From an uncultured Rhodospirillales bacterium (GTDB taxonomy: Bacteria; Pseudomonadota; Alphaproteobacteria; Acetobacterales; Acetobacteraceae), in contig CAIJTR010000168.1 in assembly GCA_903823665.1 (NCBI GenBank), forward strand, positions 1-44,508: 44,508 nucleotides of DNA. Reading direction: 5' to 3'. This document shows positions 26,725 through 34,993 of this stretch, one piece after another. Under the pieces are notes generated by a model that saw nothing but the letters and a program-made list of their open reading frames with translations, did not search any database and had not been told where the DNA came from. How positions within the stretch are numbered: the first letter of the stretch is position 1; every line of letters starts with the position of its first letter. The position numbers and the translations under genes are program-made.

Positions 26725-27431
26725 CGGTGCTGCTCGATATCTCCGGTGTGGTGGCGGGCTACGGAGCGGCGGACGAAATCCTGAAAGGGGTCGATCTGCA
26801 GGTGGCGGAGGGCGAGTTGCTCGCCATCATCGGCCCGAACGGGGCGGGCAAATCAACTCTGCTGAAGGCGGTGGCGGGGCTACTGCGCCTGAAATCCGGC
26901 GGGATGCGGTTTGAAGGCGAGGCCATTGACACGCTGCCCCCACGCGAACGTGCCCGGCGCGGCGTGGCACTGGTGCTGCAAGAGGCCAACGTGTTTCCCA
27001 CCATGACAGTGTGGGAGAATCTGGAGATCGGCGGCTTCATCGAAAGACGCGGCATCCGCGGGCGCATTGACGGACTGCTCGCGCGGTTTCCCATGCTGGC
27101 GGAGAAGCGCCGCCACGCCGCGCGAACTTTGTCCGGCGGCCAGCGTCAAATATTAGCAATGGCGATGGCGCTGATGGTGCAGCCCAAATTGCTCCTGCTC
27201 GACGAACCCTCCGCCGGCCTCTCGCCCAAAGCCGCCGAGGCGCTGTTTGACAGCATCGCCGCCATCCACGCCGAGGGCACCACCATCGCCATGGTCGAGC
27301 AGAACGCGCTGGAGGCGCTGGCGATTGCGGATCGCGCCGCCGTGCTCGTGGATGGACGCACGGCGCTGGTGGGTGACGCCAAGACGCTCGCGGCAGACCC
27401 GAACGTGCGGCGGATGTTCCTGGGGGGATGA
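26721..27431 (+). CDS. ABC transporter ATPase, LivF type
   Basis: A 236-residue ATPase with Walker A GPNGAGKST, signature LSGGQRQILAMAMALM, Walker B LLLLDEPSAGLSP and the LivF-typical MVEQNALEAL. The GTG start is embedded in the stop of the LivG-like gene. It forms the second ATPase of the importer whose permeases are 2.7 kb downstream, beyond the S10 peptidase and the binding protein. Confidence 0.94.
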   Translation: MTVLLDISGVVAGYGAADEILKGVDLQVAEGELLAIIGPNGAGKSTLLKAVAGLLRLKSGGMRFEGEAIDTLPPRERARRGVALVLQEANVFPTMTVWENLEIGGFIERRGIRGRIDGLLARFPMLAEKRRHAARTLSGGQRQILAMAMALMVQPKLLLLDEPSAGLSPKAAEALFDSIAAIHAEGTTIAMVEQNALEALAIADRAAVLVDGRTALVGDAKTLAADPNVRRMFLGG

Positions 27432-27458
27432 GATGCAAATAACAATGGGACCGCAGAG

Positions 27459-28856
27459 ATGAGCGAGACAAAGCACTCCGGCATTTTCCACGGCAAAACA
27501 GTGGCCTATCGCTGCCTCGCCGACGAAACGACGCTGAACGACGCCGAGGGCAAGCCCCGCGTCGGTCTGTTCTCCTTCACTTATCTGGCCGACAGCGACG
27601 CGCCTGCTCAGCGACCGGTGACGTTCGTGTTCAATGGCGGCCCCGGCTCAGCCTCGCTCTGGCTCCACATGGGTGCCATCGGCCCACGCATCGTGAAAGT
27701 GCCGAGTGACGCTCAGGCAGCGGGCGCTGGTCCCTACAAGGTGGAGGACAACACGCTGTGCAATCTCGACCTCACCGATCTGGTGTTCATCGACCCACCC
27801 GGCACCGGCTTCAGCCGCATGCTGGGCGAGGCGAAACTGGCCGAGGCCTTCGGGCTGGAGGCGGATGCCGAAATCGTCGCCGATTTCATCAAGGCGTGGC
27901 TCACGCAGCATAAGCGCTGGGCCTCGCCTCGTTATCTGTGCGGCGAGAGCTACGGCACCACCCGCGCCGTGGCAGTGGCAGGCAAACTTTCGAGCATGCT
28001 GGCAGGCGTCGCGTTGAACGGGATTGCACTTATTTCCACCATTCTGGACTTCCACACCACGCGCTTCGAGAAGGGCAATCCGCTCGCCGATGCCTGCTTC
28101 CTGCCCACCTTTGCCGCCACAGCACTCTATCACGGCCGGGCTCATACGACGCTTCCTCAGTCCGAGTTTCTTGATGCAGTGAGAGAGTTCGCCGGTCGAG
28201 AATATCTCCCCGCGTTGTTCGAAGGCAGCCGCATCGACCCATCGCGATATATCAGCGTGCGCGACAAGCTGGCGGCGTTCACCGGGCTATCGGCGGACTG
28301 GCTCGACCGCACCCGCCTGCGCATCGACCAATTGCGGTTTCGAAAGGAACTGATGCGCGATGTCGGGCTCTCGGTCGGGCGGCTCGACAGCCGCTACACC
28401 GGCCAGGACCACGATGGCGGCGGTGAGGTGCCGGACAGTGACGCTTCCTCCACCGCCATCGAAAGCGCCTTCGTCAGCAGTTGCAACGACCATCTGACAA
28501 CGGCTCTCGGGGTCACCTCCGACCGGCCCTATGTGGCCTTCAACGCCGAGGCGCTGAAAACATGGGACTGGCGACCCAAGGCCCCGCAAGGTCCGGCATC
28601 CGTTCAGACCTACGTCAACGTCACTCCCACTCTCGCCCGGCTGCTGCGCGAGAGCCCCAATCTGAAAGTGTTGGTGGCGAGCGGTCTGTTCGATCTCGCC
28701 ACCCCCTTCTTTGGGGCCGAGACCTCGCTCGCGGGCAACGGCATCCCAGCGGGTCGCATCCGCATGACGTATTACGAGGCCGGCCACATGATGTATCTGC
28801 ACGACCCTTCGCTTGCCGCCCTCACGCGGGATTTGCGGGACATGCTGAAATCCTGA
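27459..28856 (+). CDS. Serine carboxypeptidase-like protein, peptidase family S10
   Basis: A 465-residue alpha/beta hydrolase of the S10 family. The oxyanion segment VFNGGPGSAS (about 57-66), catalytic Ser164 (CGESYGTTRA), Asp412 (GLFDLATP) and His443 (YEAGHMMYL) give a complete triad. Family members remove C-terminal residues from peptides or act as acyltransferases, usually in acid compartments. No convincing signal peptide is seen from the ATG at 27459, so it looks cytoplasmic. It lies between the LivF-like and LivK-like genes, 27 bases after the first, which strongly suggests that it processes the imported ligand. It would then be a hydrolase of a peptide or acylated amino acid. Confidence 0.93.
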   Translation: MSETKHSGIFHGKTVAYRCLADETTLNDAEGKPRVGLFSFTYLADSDAPAQRPVTFVFNGGPGSASLWLHMGAIGPRIVKVPSDAQAAGAGPYKVEDNTLCNLDLTDLVFIDPPGTGFSRMLGEAKLAEAFGLEADAEIVADFIKAWLTQHKRWASPRYLCGESYGTTRAVAVAGKLSSMLAGVALNGIALISTILDFHTTRFEKGNPLADACFLPTFAATALYHGRAHTTLPQSEFLDAVREFAGREYLPALFEGSRIDPSRYISVRDKLAAFTGLSADWLDRTRLRIDQLRFRKELMRDVGLSVGRLDSRYTGQDHDGGGEVPDSDASSTAIESAFVSSCNDHLTTALGVTSDRPYVAFNAEALKTWDWRPKAPQGPASVQTYVNVTPTLARLLRESPNLKVLVASGLFDLATPFFGAETSLAGNGIPAGRIRMTYYEAGHMMYLHDPSLAALTRDLRDMLKS

Positions 28857-28913
28857 ATGGCGCTTATGGCCTGAATGCGTAATGATCATCGGATCGAAAG
28901 GGAGTGTTCCGCC

Positions 28914-30104
28914 ATGACCATCCGCATCCCCCGCCGCACAGCGTTGCTGGCCGGCCTCGCCGCACCGTTCATCACCCGAACGGGCTTTGCGCAAAGCGAG
29001 ACCATCCGCATCGGCTCGCTGACGCCCCAGACCGGTGCAGGTGGGCCGTACGGTCCAGCCATGGTCAAAACGATCAGCGCGGTGATCGACGACGTGAACG
29101 CGGCAGGCGGCGTGCTCGGCCGCAAGATCGAGTTGATCAGCGAGGATGACGAGACAAATCCAGATGCTGGTGTCCGCGCCGCGCGCAAACTGATCGACGT
29201 GGACCGCGTCGTGGCCATCCTCGGCACCTGGGCCAGTGCCGTCACCACCGCCGTCGCCCCGCTGTGCTGGGAGAACAAGGTGATGCTGTTCACTGTCTCC
29301 GGCGCTGACAGCATCACCCGCCTGCCGCACCAGGGCTACATCATCCGCACCCAGCCGGACACCAATCTGCAATCTGCGCGCTGCGCGGATTTCATGCTGA
29401 AACAAGGGTCCAAAAAGGTGGGTTTCCTGTCCGCGCAATCGCCATTTGCCGTCTCAACCTACGAACAGCAATCGGCGTTGCTCAAGGCGGGCGGGGCCGA
29501 GCCGGTGGGCAATGTGATCTACGACGGTGCCAAAACCAGCTTCCGTTCGGAAATCGACCAGATTCTGAAGCAGCAGCCGGATGCGCTGTTCCTCAATGGC
29601 TATCAGCCCGACCTCGTTGTGCTGCTGCGCGAGCTCTACCGCGCGGGCTATGAGGGCCGCAGGCTGACCCCCGCCTACGCCGCCAACGACAAGCTGCTCG
29701 CAGCCTTGCCGCCCGAGGCGGTGGAGGGGTTGAACGCCTACGCGCCGTCGCCCGATATCAGCAGCCCGGCCTATAAAACCGTCCAAGGGATCGTGCGCGC
29801 CAATCCGGACCCGTATTCCTGCCAGACGTTCGATCACGCCAATCTCGCCATTCTGGCGCTGGCCAAATCCGGCATCGCCAGCGGCGTGGGCATTCACGAT
29901 GCGGTACGCAGCGTGGGCAATGAGGCAGGAACTGCCATTCACGGCGCGGCCGAGGGCGTGAAGCTGCTCGCCTCAGGCAGCGATGTGAATTACGCGGGAG
30001 CCTCCGGCCCCTGCAAATTCACCCCGATTGGTGACATCACTGGCTGCAAATTCCGGTTTGATGTGGTGGAAAAAGGCAAGTCGCGGCTGCTGCAACTGTC
30101 TTGA
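28914..30104 (+). CDS. ABC transporter substrate-binding protein, LivK/family 6 type
   Basis: A 396-residue periplasmic binding protein. The ATG at 28914 has AAAGGGAG about nine bases upstream and gives a signal peptide with a twin-arginine-like PRRTALLAG, cleaved after GFAQ or nearby. The mature protein begins with ETIRIGSLTPQTGAGGPYG, typical of amino acid and amide-binding Peripla_BP_6 proteins. The in-frame ATG at 28875 would put the signal sequence internally and is rejected. The ligand is unknown. Confidence 0.94.
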   Translation: MTIRIPRRTALLAGLAAPFITRTGFAQSETIRIGSLTPQTGAGGPYGPAMVKTISAVIDDVNAAGGVLGRKIELISEDDETNPDAGVRAARKLIDVDRVVAILGTWASAVTTAVAPLCWENKVMLFTVSGADSITRLPHQGYIIRTQPDTNLQSARCADFMLKQGSKKVGFLSAQSPFAVSTYEQQSALLKAGGAEPVGNVIYDGAKTSFRSEIDQILKQQPDALFLNGYQPDLVVLLRELYRAGYEGRRLTPAYAANDKLLAALPPEAVEGLNAYAPSPDISSPAYKTVQGIVRANPDPYSCQTFDHANLAILALAKSGIASGVGIHDAVRSVGNEAGTAIHGAAEGVKLLASGSDVNYAGASGPCKFTPIGDITGCKFRFDVVEKGKSRLLQLS

Positions 30105-30997
30105 GCCACGCCGGCATGATCGGTGAGGTGCTGCAAATCCTGGTCAACGGCCTGCTTGCCGGGGCCCAGCTTGCAGTACCAGCGATTGGCTTCACCACGA
30201 TCTATGCCGTGCTACGCTTTCCCAATTTCGCCCTCGCCGGTCACGCAACCATCGGGGCCTATGCTGGGGTGCTCGCCAATGTCGCATGGGGCTGGCCGGT
30301 GGGGGCAGCTCTCCTCGCAGCCTTCGTGGTCGCAGGGCTGGTGGGGGTGGCAAGCGATACTTTGGTGCTGAAACGCCTTCGACCCTCCGGTTCGCTCACC
30401 ACCGCCATCGGGGCCGCAGCCCTTGGCATCGTGCTGGAAAACATCATTCGCTTCATCTTCGGCAATGACCCGCTGGGCTTCGATGTGCCCGTGCTGCGGG
30501 ACTGGCGCGTATCGCTCGGCACCGCGGGCGGCCTGCGCATCGGCCCGCAGCAGGTGCAGGCTGCCGCGGCGTCGATCATCGTAATGGCGGTTCTGTTCGC
30601 CTTCCTCAGCTTCACAAGCTCCGGCCGCATGATGCGGGCGGTTGCGGACAATCCAACGCTTGCGGCGCTGAAAGGCATCGACGCCGACAGCGTGGCACGG
30701 CGGGCCAATTTCGTGGCAATGGGGCTTGCAGGCTTCGGCGGCATGCTGATCGGGCTGGACACCTCGGTGGACCCGCTGGTGGGAGCCCGCGTGGTGCTGC
30801 CGGTTTTCGCCGCTGCCGTGCTCGGCGGGCTCGGCAGCATTCCCGGTGCGGTCGCCGGGGCCTTCCTCATCGGCATCGGCGAGGAAATGTCGACCTTGGT
30901 GCTCGATCCCTCCTACCGCACCGCCGTGGGCTTCGTGGCGATCCTGCTGGTGCTGACCTTGCGACCGCGTGGCTTGCTCGGCGAAAGGGCGCTCTAG
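30101..30997 (+). CDS. ABC transporter permease, LivH type
   Basis: A 298-residue (or 293-residue) inner-membrane permease with eight or so hydrophobic segments and LivH signatures: FPNFALAGHATIGAYAG near the N-terminus and MRAVADNPTLAALKGID in the coupling region. Two starts are possible: TTG at 30101, which overlaps the binding-protein stop (TTGA), or ATG at 30116. Neither has a clear ribosome-binding site. Confidence 0.93.
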   Translation: MSHAGMIGEVLQILVNGLLAGAQLAVPAIGFTTIYAVLRFPNFALAGHATIGAYAGVLANVAWGWPVGAALLAAFVVAGLVGVASDTLVLKRLRPSGSLTTAIGAAALGIVLENIIRFIFGNDPLGFDVPVLRDWRVSLGTAGGLRIGPQQVQAAAASIIVMAVLFAFLSFTSSGRMMRAVADNPTLAALKGIDADSVARRANFVAMGLAGFGGMLIGLDTSVDPLVGARVVLPVFAAAVLGGLGSIPGAVAGAFLIGIGEEMSTLVLDPSYRTAVGFVAILLVLTLRPRGLLGERAL

Positions 30998-31905
30998 TGG
31001 CGGGCTATCTCGCCTCCATGGCAGTGTTTGCGGGCCTGACGGCGCTCATGGCGCTGGGGCTGAACCTGATCTGGGGGCTGGCCGGGATGGTCAATCTCGG
31101 GCTGGTCGGATTCTACGCCATCGGGGCCTACACCACGGCATTGCTTTGCGTGAATTTCGGCTGGTCGCCGATAGCGGGCATTTTCGCGGCAGTTTGTCTA
31201 TCCGCCGCCATCGGCTGCGTGGTGGCCTTGGTGACCGCGCGGCTCAAGGGCGATTATCTGGCCATTGTCACGCTGGGATTTGCCGAGATTGTACGGCTGA
31301 TCGCCGCCAATGAGGTGTGGCTGACCGGCGGCACCACCGGCATCTCCAACATTCCGAGCCTCCCGCGCAGCATGCTGTCACCGATGCAGGTGAATTTCGT
31401 ATATGCCGGGCTGGTCTGGATTGTCGTCGCATTCGTGGCGCTGCTGCTCGGCAGAGTTTCCGCAGCGCCATTCGGTCGTGTGCTGCGCGCCATTCGCGAA
31501 GATGAAATGGTGGCCTCCGTCGCCGGCAAGCGGGTGCTGCGCTTCAAAATCCAGGCCTTCGCCGTAGGGGCCGCTGTGCTTGGCCTCGCCGGAGGCCTTT
31601 ACGCGCATTATGTGGGTTACGTGGCACCCGACGCCTTCACACCTCTGATTACCATCGCCGTGGTGCTCGCACTCACCGCTGGCGGCACCGGCACCATGCG
31701 CGGGGCCATCATCGGCGCGGTTCTTGTGGTGACGCTGACCGAGGGCACGCGCTTCCTTGCTCCCCTCCTCTCCGGCCTGTCGCCGGTGCGGATCGCTGCC
31801 TTGCGGGAAGGGCTGATCGGGTTGTGTCTGATCCTGGCCCTCAGCCTGCGCCCAACCGGCCTGTGGCCGGAAACCCTTTCCAAACACCCATCGGAGGCAT
31901 CATGA
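30997..31905 (+). CDS. ABC transporter permease, LivM type
   Basis: A 302-residue inner-membrane permease with the LivM patterns GLNLIWGLAGMVNLG near the N-terminus, ARLKGDYLAIVTLGFAEIVRL, and the coupling region FGRVLRAIREDEMVASVAGKRV. The GTG start shares one base with the LivH-like stop (TAGTG). Its stop overlaps the GAF gene start by 4 bases. Confidence 0.94.
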   Translation: MAGYLASMAVFAGLTALMALGLNLIWGLAGMVNLGLVGFYAIGAYTTALLCVNFGWSPIAGIFAAVCLSAAIGCVVALVTARLKGDYLAIVTLGFAEIVRLIAANEVWLTGGTTGISNIPSLPRSMLSPMQVNFVYAGLVWIVVAFVALLLGRVSAAPFGRVLRAIREDEMVASVAGKRVLRFKIQAFAVGAAVLGLAGGLYAHYVGYVAPDAFTPLITIAVVLALTAGGTGTMRGAIIGAVLVVTLTEGTRFLAPLLSGLSPVRIAALREGLIGLCLILALSLRPTGLWPETLSKHPSEAS

Positions 31906-32387
31906 CCAACACGCTCGCTCAGCTCGACAGCGTTATCGCCAGCATGAACGAGACCGATCAGCCCGGCGCATGCTTTCGCGCAGCAGACGCGGCGTTGCGT
32001 GCAACGGTTGGCCACAAGCTGTTCACCATCCTGATCTGCCATCATGACACGAAGGAGAGCGAGCGGTTCTACACCAACATGCCCGACGCCTATCCCGTCG
32101 GCGGCCGCAAGCCGATCACGAACTCGGAATGGATGAAGCGCCTGCTGGGCCGCGGTGAGCCCTATATCGGGCGCAACGCGGCGGACATTGAATGGGCGTT
32201 CTATGACCACAAGCTGATCCACTCGCTCGGCTGTGAGAGCGTGCTGAACATGCCGGTGCGGTGGCGCGGCACCACCATCGCCACGTTCAATCTGCTCGAC
32301 CGCACTGGTGCTTATGACGAGAGCCACATCCCACTCGTGCGCGCGGTGGCTCAGCTGACGCTGCCCGCTATTCTGATGATCGCGTAG
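31902..32387 (+). CDS. Stand-alone GAF-domain protein
   Basis: A 161-residue cytoplasmic protein made almost wholly of one GAF domain: an N-terminal helix, then LFTILICHHDTK, and the typical last strands SVLNMPVRWRGTTIATFNLLD followed by a C-terminal helix. There is no output domain (no kinase, cyclase, helix-turn-helix or GGDEF). The ATG sits in the LivM-like stop (ATGA), so it is translated with the importer. It could bind the imported ligand or a product of it, but nothing in the sequence says which. The longer frame upstream to 31824 overlaps livM and is not needed. Confidence 0.82.
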   Translation: MTNTLAQLDSVIASMNETDQPGACFRAADAALRATVGHKLFTILICHHDTKESERFYTNMPDAYPVGGRKPITNSEWMKRLLGRGEPYIGRNAADIEWAFYDHKLIHSLGCESVLNMPVRWRGTTIATFNLLDRTGAYDESHIPLVRAVAQLTLPAILMIA

Positions 32388-32427
32388 CCGCGTTTCCGTC
32401 TGTGGCGTTTTTCCCTATGGTGGTCGC

Positions 32428-33012
32428 ATGCTTACAGATCTCCCCAATGTTCTAACGCTCAGCCGCATCGCTGCCATCCCGGTCCTTGTGGCGTTGGTGG
32501 CGATGGGTACCCCGGTTGGCGATATCCTGGCCTGCCTGCTGTTCGCGCTGGCCGGCATCACCGACTATTTCGACGGCAAACTGGCGCGGGACCGGGCGCA
32601 GATTTCTGATCTCGGCCGGATGCTCGACCCTATCGCCGACAAGCTGCTGGTGGGGGCCACGCTGATGATGCTGGCGGGGCTCGGGCGGCTGAGCCAATGG
32701 GGGCTGTATCCGGCCATCATCATTCTGCTGCGCGAAATTCTTGTCAGCGGCCTGCGCGAATATCTGGCAGGACTGCGCGTCAGCCTGCCGGTGACACAGC
32801 TGGCCAAGTGGAAAACCGGGTTTCAAATGGGCGCGCTCGGCACATTGCTGGCAGGCGACAGTGGGGCCAGCGTAATCCATCTCGGGTTTCTGCCCGTGAC
32901 GGCGATTGGCAACGTGCTGCTGTGGGGAGCCGCGTTGCTGACCCTGGTAACCGGGTGGGATTATCTGCAGGCCGGACTGCGCCATGTGGGAATCGGCAGC
33001 GCGCCGCAGTGA
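32428..33012 (+). CDS. pgsA: CDP-diacylglycerol--glycerol-3-phosphate 3-phosphatidyltransferase
   Basis: A 194-residue membrane enzyme that makes phosphatidylglycerol phosphate, the precursor of phosphatidylglycerol and cardiolipin. The CDP-alcohol phosphotransferase motif is complete: Asp46, Asp49-Gly50, Ala53-Arg54, Gly63, Asp67 and Asp71. The N-terminal LPNVLTLSRI and the internal REILVSGLREYLAG are PgsA hallmarks. A 40-base gap separates it from the GAF gene, and its stop overlaps the mobB start, so it begins a housekeeping operon. Confidence 0.96.
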   Translation: MLTDLPNVLTLSRIAAIPVLVALVAMGTPVGDILACLLFALAGITDYFDGKLARDRAQISDLGRMLDPIADKLLVGATLMMLAGLGRLSQWGLYPAIIILLREILVSGLREYLAGLRVSLPVTQLAKWKTGFQMGALGTLLAGDSGASVIHLGFLPVTAIGNVLLWGAALLTLVTGWDYLQAGLRHVGIGSAPQ

Positions 33013-33506
33013 AGCTGCTCGGCTTGATTGGCTGGTCCGGCAACGGCAAGACGCATCTGCTAACCCGCATGATGCAAGTCTTCATAGCGCGCGGTCTGAT
33101 CGTATCGACCATCAAGCATGCGCATCACGACTTTGACCTCGATCAGCCGGGCAAGGACAGCTTCGAGCACCGCACTGCCGGGGCCCGCGAAGTCCTGATT
33201 TCCAGTTCAAAGCGCTGGGCGTTGATGCACGAACTTGACGGACCGGAGCCGGACCTCGCCGAGTTGGTGACCCATATGTCCGACGTCGATCTCGTTCTGG
33301 TCGAGGGGTTCAAGGCCAGCATGCACCCCAAGATCGAGGTTCACCGGTCCGGACTCGGGCGGCCAATGTTCTGGCCAGAGCGCTCCGACGTGGTGGCTGT
33401 TGCCAGCGATCAGCCCATCACAGGCTGCACGAGGCCAGTTCTGCCGCTGGATGACGCCGAGGCGATCGTCAGCTGGAGCCTGAATTTCCTTGCAAAAACA
33501 TCCTAG
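33009..33506 (+). CDS. mobB: Molybdopterin-guanine dinucleotide biosynthesis protein B
   Basis: A 165-residue GTP-binding accessory protein for molybdenum cofactor guanylylation. It starts with GTG at 33009, inside the pgsA stop, giving MKLLGLIGWSGNGKT with a P-loop at residues 8-15. Other MobB landmarks are STIKHAHHDFDLDQPGKDSFEHRTAGA and DLVLVEGFK. The in-frame open stretch upstream to 32697 is antisense-free but lies wholly within pgsA in another frame and is not coding. Confidence 0.94.
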   Translation: MKLLGLIGWSGNGKTHLLTRMMQVFIARGLIVSTIKHAHHDFDLDQPGKDSFEHRTAGAREVLISSSKRWALMHELDGPEPDLAELVTHMSDVDLVLVEGFKASMHPKIEVHRSGLGRPMFWPERSDVVAVASDQPITGCTRPVLPLDDAEAIVSWSLNFLAKTS

Positions 33507-33625
33507 TGCAAGCACAGGCTTGAGATGCGGCGACAGGACAGGCACATTGCCACTCGACGGCACGACGCTCATCACCTGTCTCGTGATCGCCCGCCCTAAG
33601 TTTGCCGAGCAAGGAATACTCTCGC

Positions 33626-34141
33626 ATGCATCGTCTTGCTTCCATCGGGGTGCTGCTGGCCATGACCGGCTGCTCCCACCTACCGGACTCCTCTGCCATG
33701 CCGTCGATGCCATCACTGCCATCGTCTTCGGACATCGTGGGAAATCCGCTTGTGGGCGCAGGTGGGTTTATTGCTGACACGCACACCTATCACCGCGGAC
33801 CCAATCGCCCAGTTGGTGACAGTGACAACATGCGCCGGGTGGCTGGGCAGGACATGGCGTCCGATCCGCTGCTGCCGGAGGAAGGCAATATCTGGCCGGG
33901 GCCGATCCCAGCGGACAAGACCCTGGCGGACATTGAGAAACAGAACGCCGCCGAAGTGCTGAAATCGGGTGAACAGCTCAATCTCGGCAATGGTGGCCTC
34001 AGCGGTGGTGGAGCGCCTTCGCGGACCCCTGCCACGCCATCGGTCACCTCGTTCAAGCCGATCCTGGTGCCAAACGGCAATGGCACGTCTATGTTGATCG
34101 GGCCGGACGGTTCGGTGAAGACCGTGCCGACGCCTCCGTGA
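33626..34141 (+). CDS. Small predicted lipoprotein of unknown function
   Basis: A 171-residue protein I do not recognise. ATG 33626 has AAGGAA about ten bases upstream and gives a short signal with a lipobox-like LLAMTGC, so Cys16 should be lipidated. The mature part is rich in Pro, Ser and Gly, with low complexity near SAMPSMPSLPSSSD and a Gly-rich stretch around residues 125-135, so it is probably largely unfolded. The C-terminal SMLIGPDGSVKTVPTP looks like a short beta hairpin. It lies between mobB and moaD and its stop overlaps the moaD GTG. Nothing in it points to molybdenum metabolism, and it may simply ride in the operon. Confidence 0.8.
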   Translation: MHRLASIGVLLAMTGCSHLPDSSAMPSMPSLPSSSDIVGNPLVGAGGFIADTHTYHRGPNRPVGDSDNMRRVAGQDMASDPLLPEEGNIWPGPIPADKTLADIEKQNAAEVLKSGEQLNLGNGGLSGGGAPSRTPATPSVTSFKPILVPNGNGTSMLIGPDGSVKTVPTPP

Positions 34142-34389
34142 AAATTCTCTACTTCGCCTGGCTGCGAGAGCGGGTGGGTCGGGGGCAAGAGGACATCGAG
34201 CTTCCCGCCGGTGTGACCAATCTGGGCGAGTTGATCGTCCATTTGACCGCGCTCAGCCCCGGCCATGCTTCAGCATTTGCCCAAGGGAAGCTTGTTCGTG
34301 CGGCGGTCAATCAGGTGTTCGCCGACCCAAGCACGCCGGTTGCAGCATCTGATGAGGTGGCCTTTTTCCCGCCGGTGACCGGTGGCTGA
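34138..34389 (+). CDS. moaD: Molybdopterin synthase sulfur carrier subunit
   Basis: An 83-residue ubiquitin-like sulfur carrier. It begins MKILYFAWLRERVG and ends in the essential Gly-Gly after FFPPVTGG, the residue pair that is adenylated and thiocarboxylated. The GTG start overlaps the lipoprotein stop by 4 bases. It overlaps moaE by 8 bases, consistent with equal expression of the two subunits. Confidence 0.96.
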   Translation: MKILYFAWLRERVGRGQEDIELPAGVTNLGELIVHLTALSPGHASAFAQGKLVRAAVNQVFADPSTPVAASDEVAFFPPVTGG

Positions 34390-34852
34390 GCCGCATGTAG
34401 CGGTGCAGACCGACATCATCGACCTTACCGCGGAAATGGCAAGATTGACTGCCGGGCGCATTGATATCGGCGGCATCGGCAGCTTTGTGGGCGTTGTTCG
34501 TGACACGGCGAGCGGGCGGCGCATTGCCTCGATGACGCTGGAGCATTATCCCGGCATGACCGAAAATGCGTTAGCCGAGATTGCGGACGGGGCGATGCAG
34601 CGCTGGGAGTTGCAGGGCTGCACCCTGGTTCATCGCGTCGGCGAATTGCAGCCTGGCGAGATGATCGTCCTGGTGCTGACGGCAAGCCCGCACCGCAACG
34701 CCGCCCTGGAAGCCTGCGCCTATCTGATCGACTGGCTGAAGACCCGCGCACCGTTTTGGAAGAAGGAACGCTTCGAGGACGGCAGTGAGGCCTGGGTCGA
34801 TGCGCGGGAGAGCGACGATCTTGCGGCGGCTCGGTGGGGGGCGTTGGGGTAG
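34382..34852 (+). CDS. moaE: Molybdopterin synthase catalytic subunit
   Basis: A 156-residue large subunit that inserts sulfur into precursor Z together with MoaD. MoaE landmarks are GGIGSFVGVVRD, the LEHYPGMTE segment, VHRVGELQPGE, ASPHRNAALEAC and the active-site lysines in PFWKKERF. The start is GTG at 34382. It is the last gene of the pgsA-mobB-lipoprotein-moaD-moaE operon. Confidence 0.96.
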   Translation: MAEPHVAVQTDIIDLTAEMARLTAGRIDIGGIGSFVGVVRDTASGRRIASMTLEHYPGMTENALAEIADGAMQRWELQGCTLVHRVGELQPGEMIVLVLTASPHRNAALEACAYLIDWLKTRAPFWKKERFEDGSEAWVDARESDDLAAARWGALG

Positions 34853-34873
34853 CGTTCGGAAGCGAGCACATTT

Positions 34874-34910
34874 TTCGTGATACGAACGATTTCATATCGC
34901 AGCCTTTTTT
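34874..34910 (+). terminator. Weak candidate terminator after moaE
   Basis: Two small dyads, TTCGT-GAT-ACGAA (34874-34886) and CGAT-ttcat-ATCG (34887-34899), are followed by six T residues at 34905-34910. The stems are short and AT-rich, so the call rests mostly on position after the pgsA-moaE operon. Confidence 0.2.
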
Positions 34911-34993
34911 GGCAGCAGCATGCTCGACGCCAGATGGGCCCTGACGGCATTGAATGGACGATAATTCTATTGATTTAAGAGATTACCAAGGGA

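Noticed and set aside
33508-33525. A short hairpin after mobB (CAAGC-acag-GCTTG) as a terminator
   Set aside because: Only 5-base arms and no T-run, and the downstream genes look like part of the same operon.
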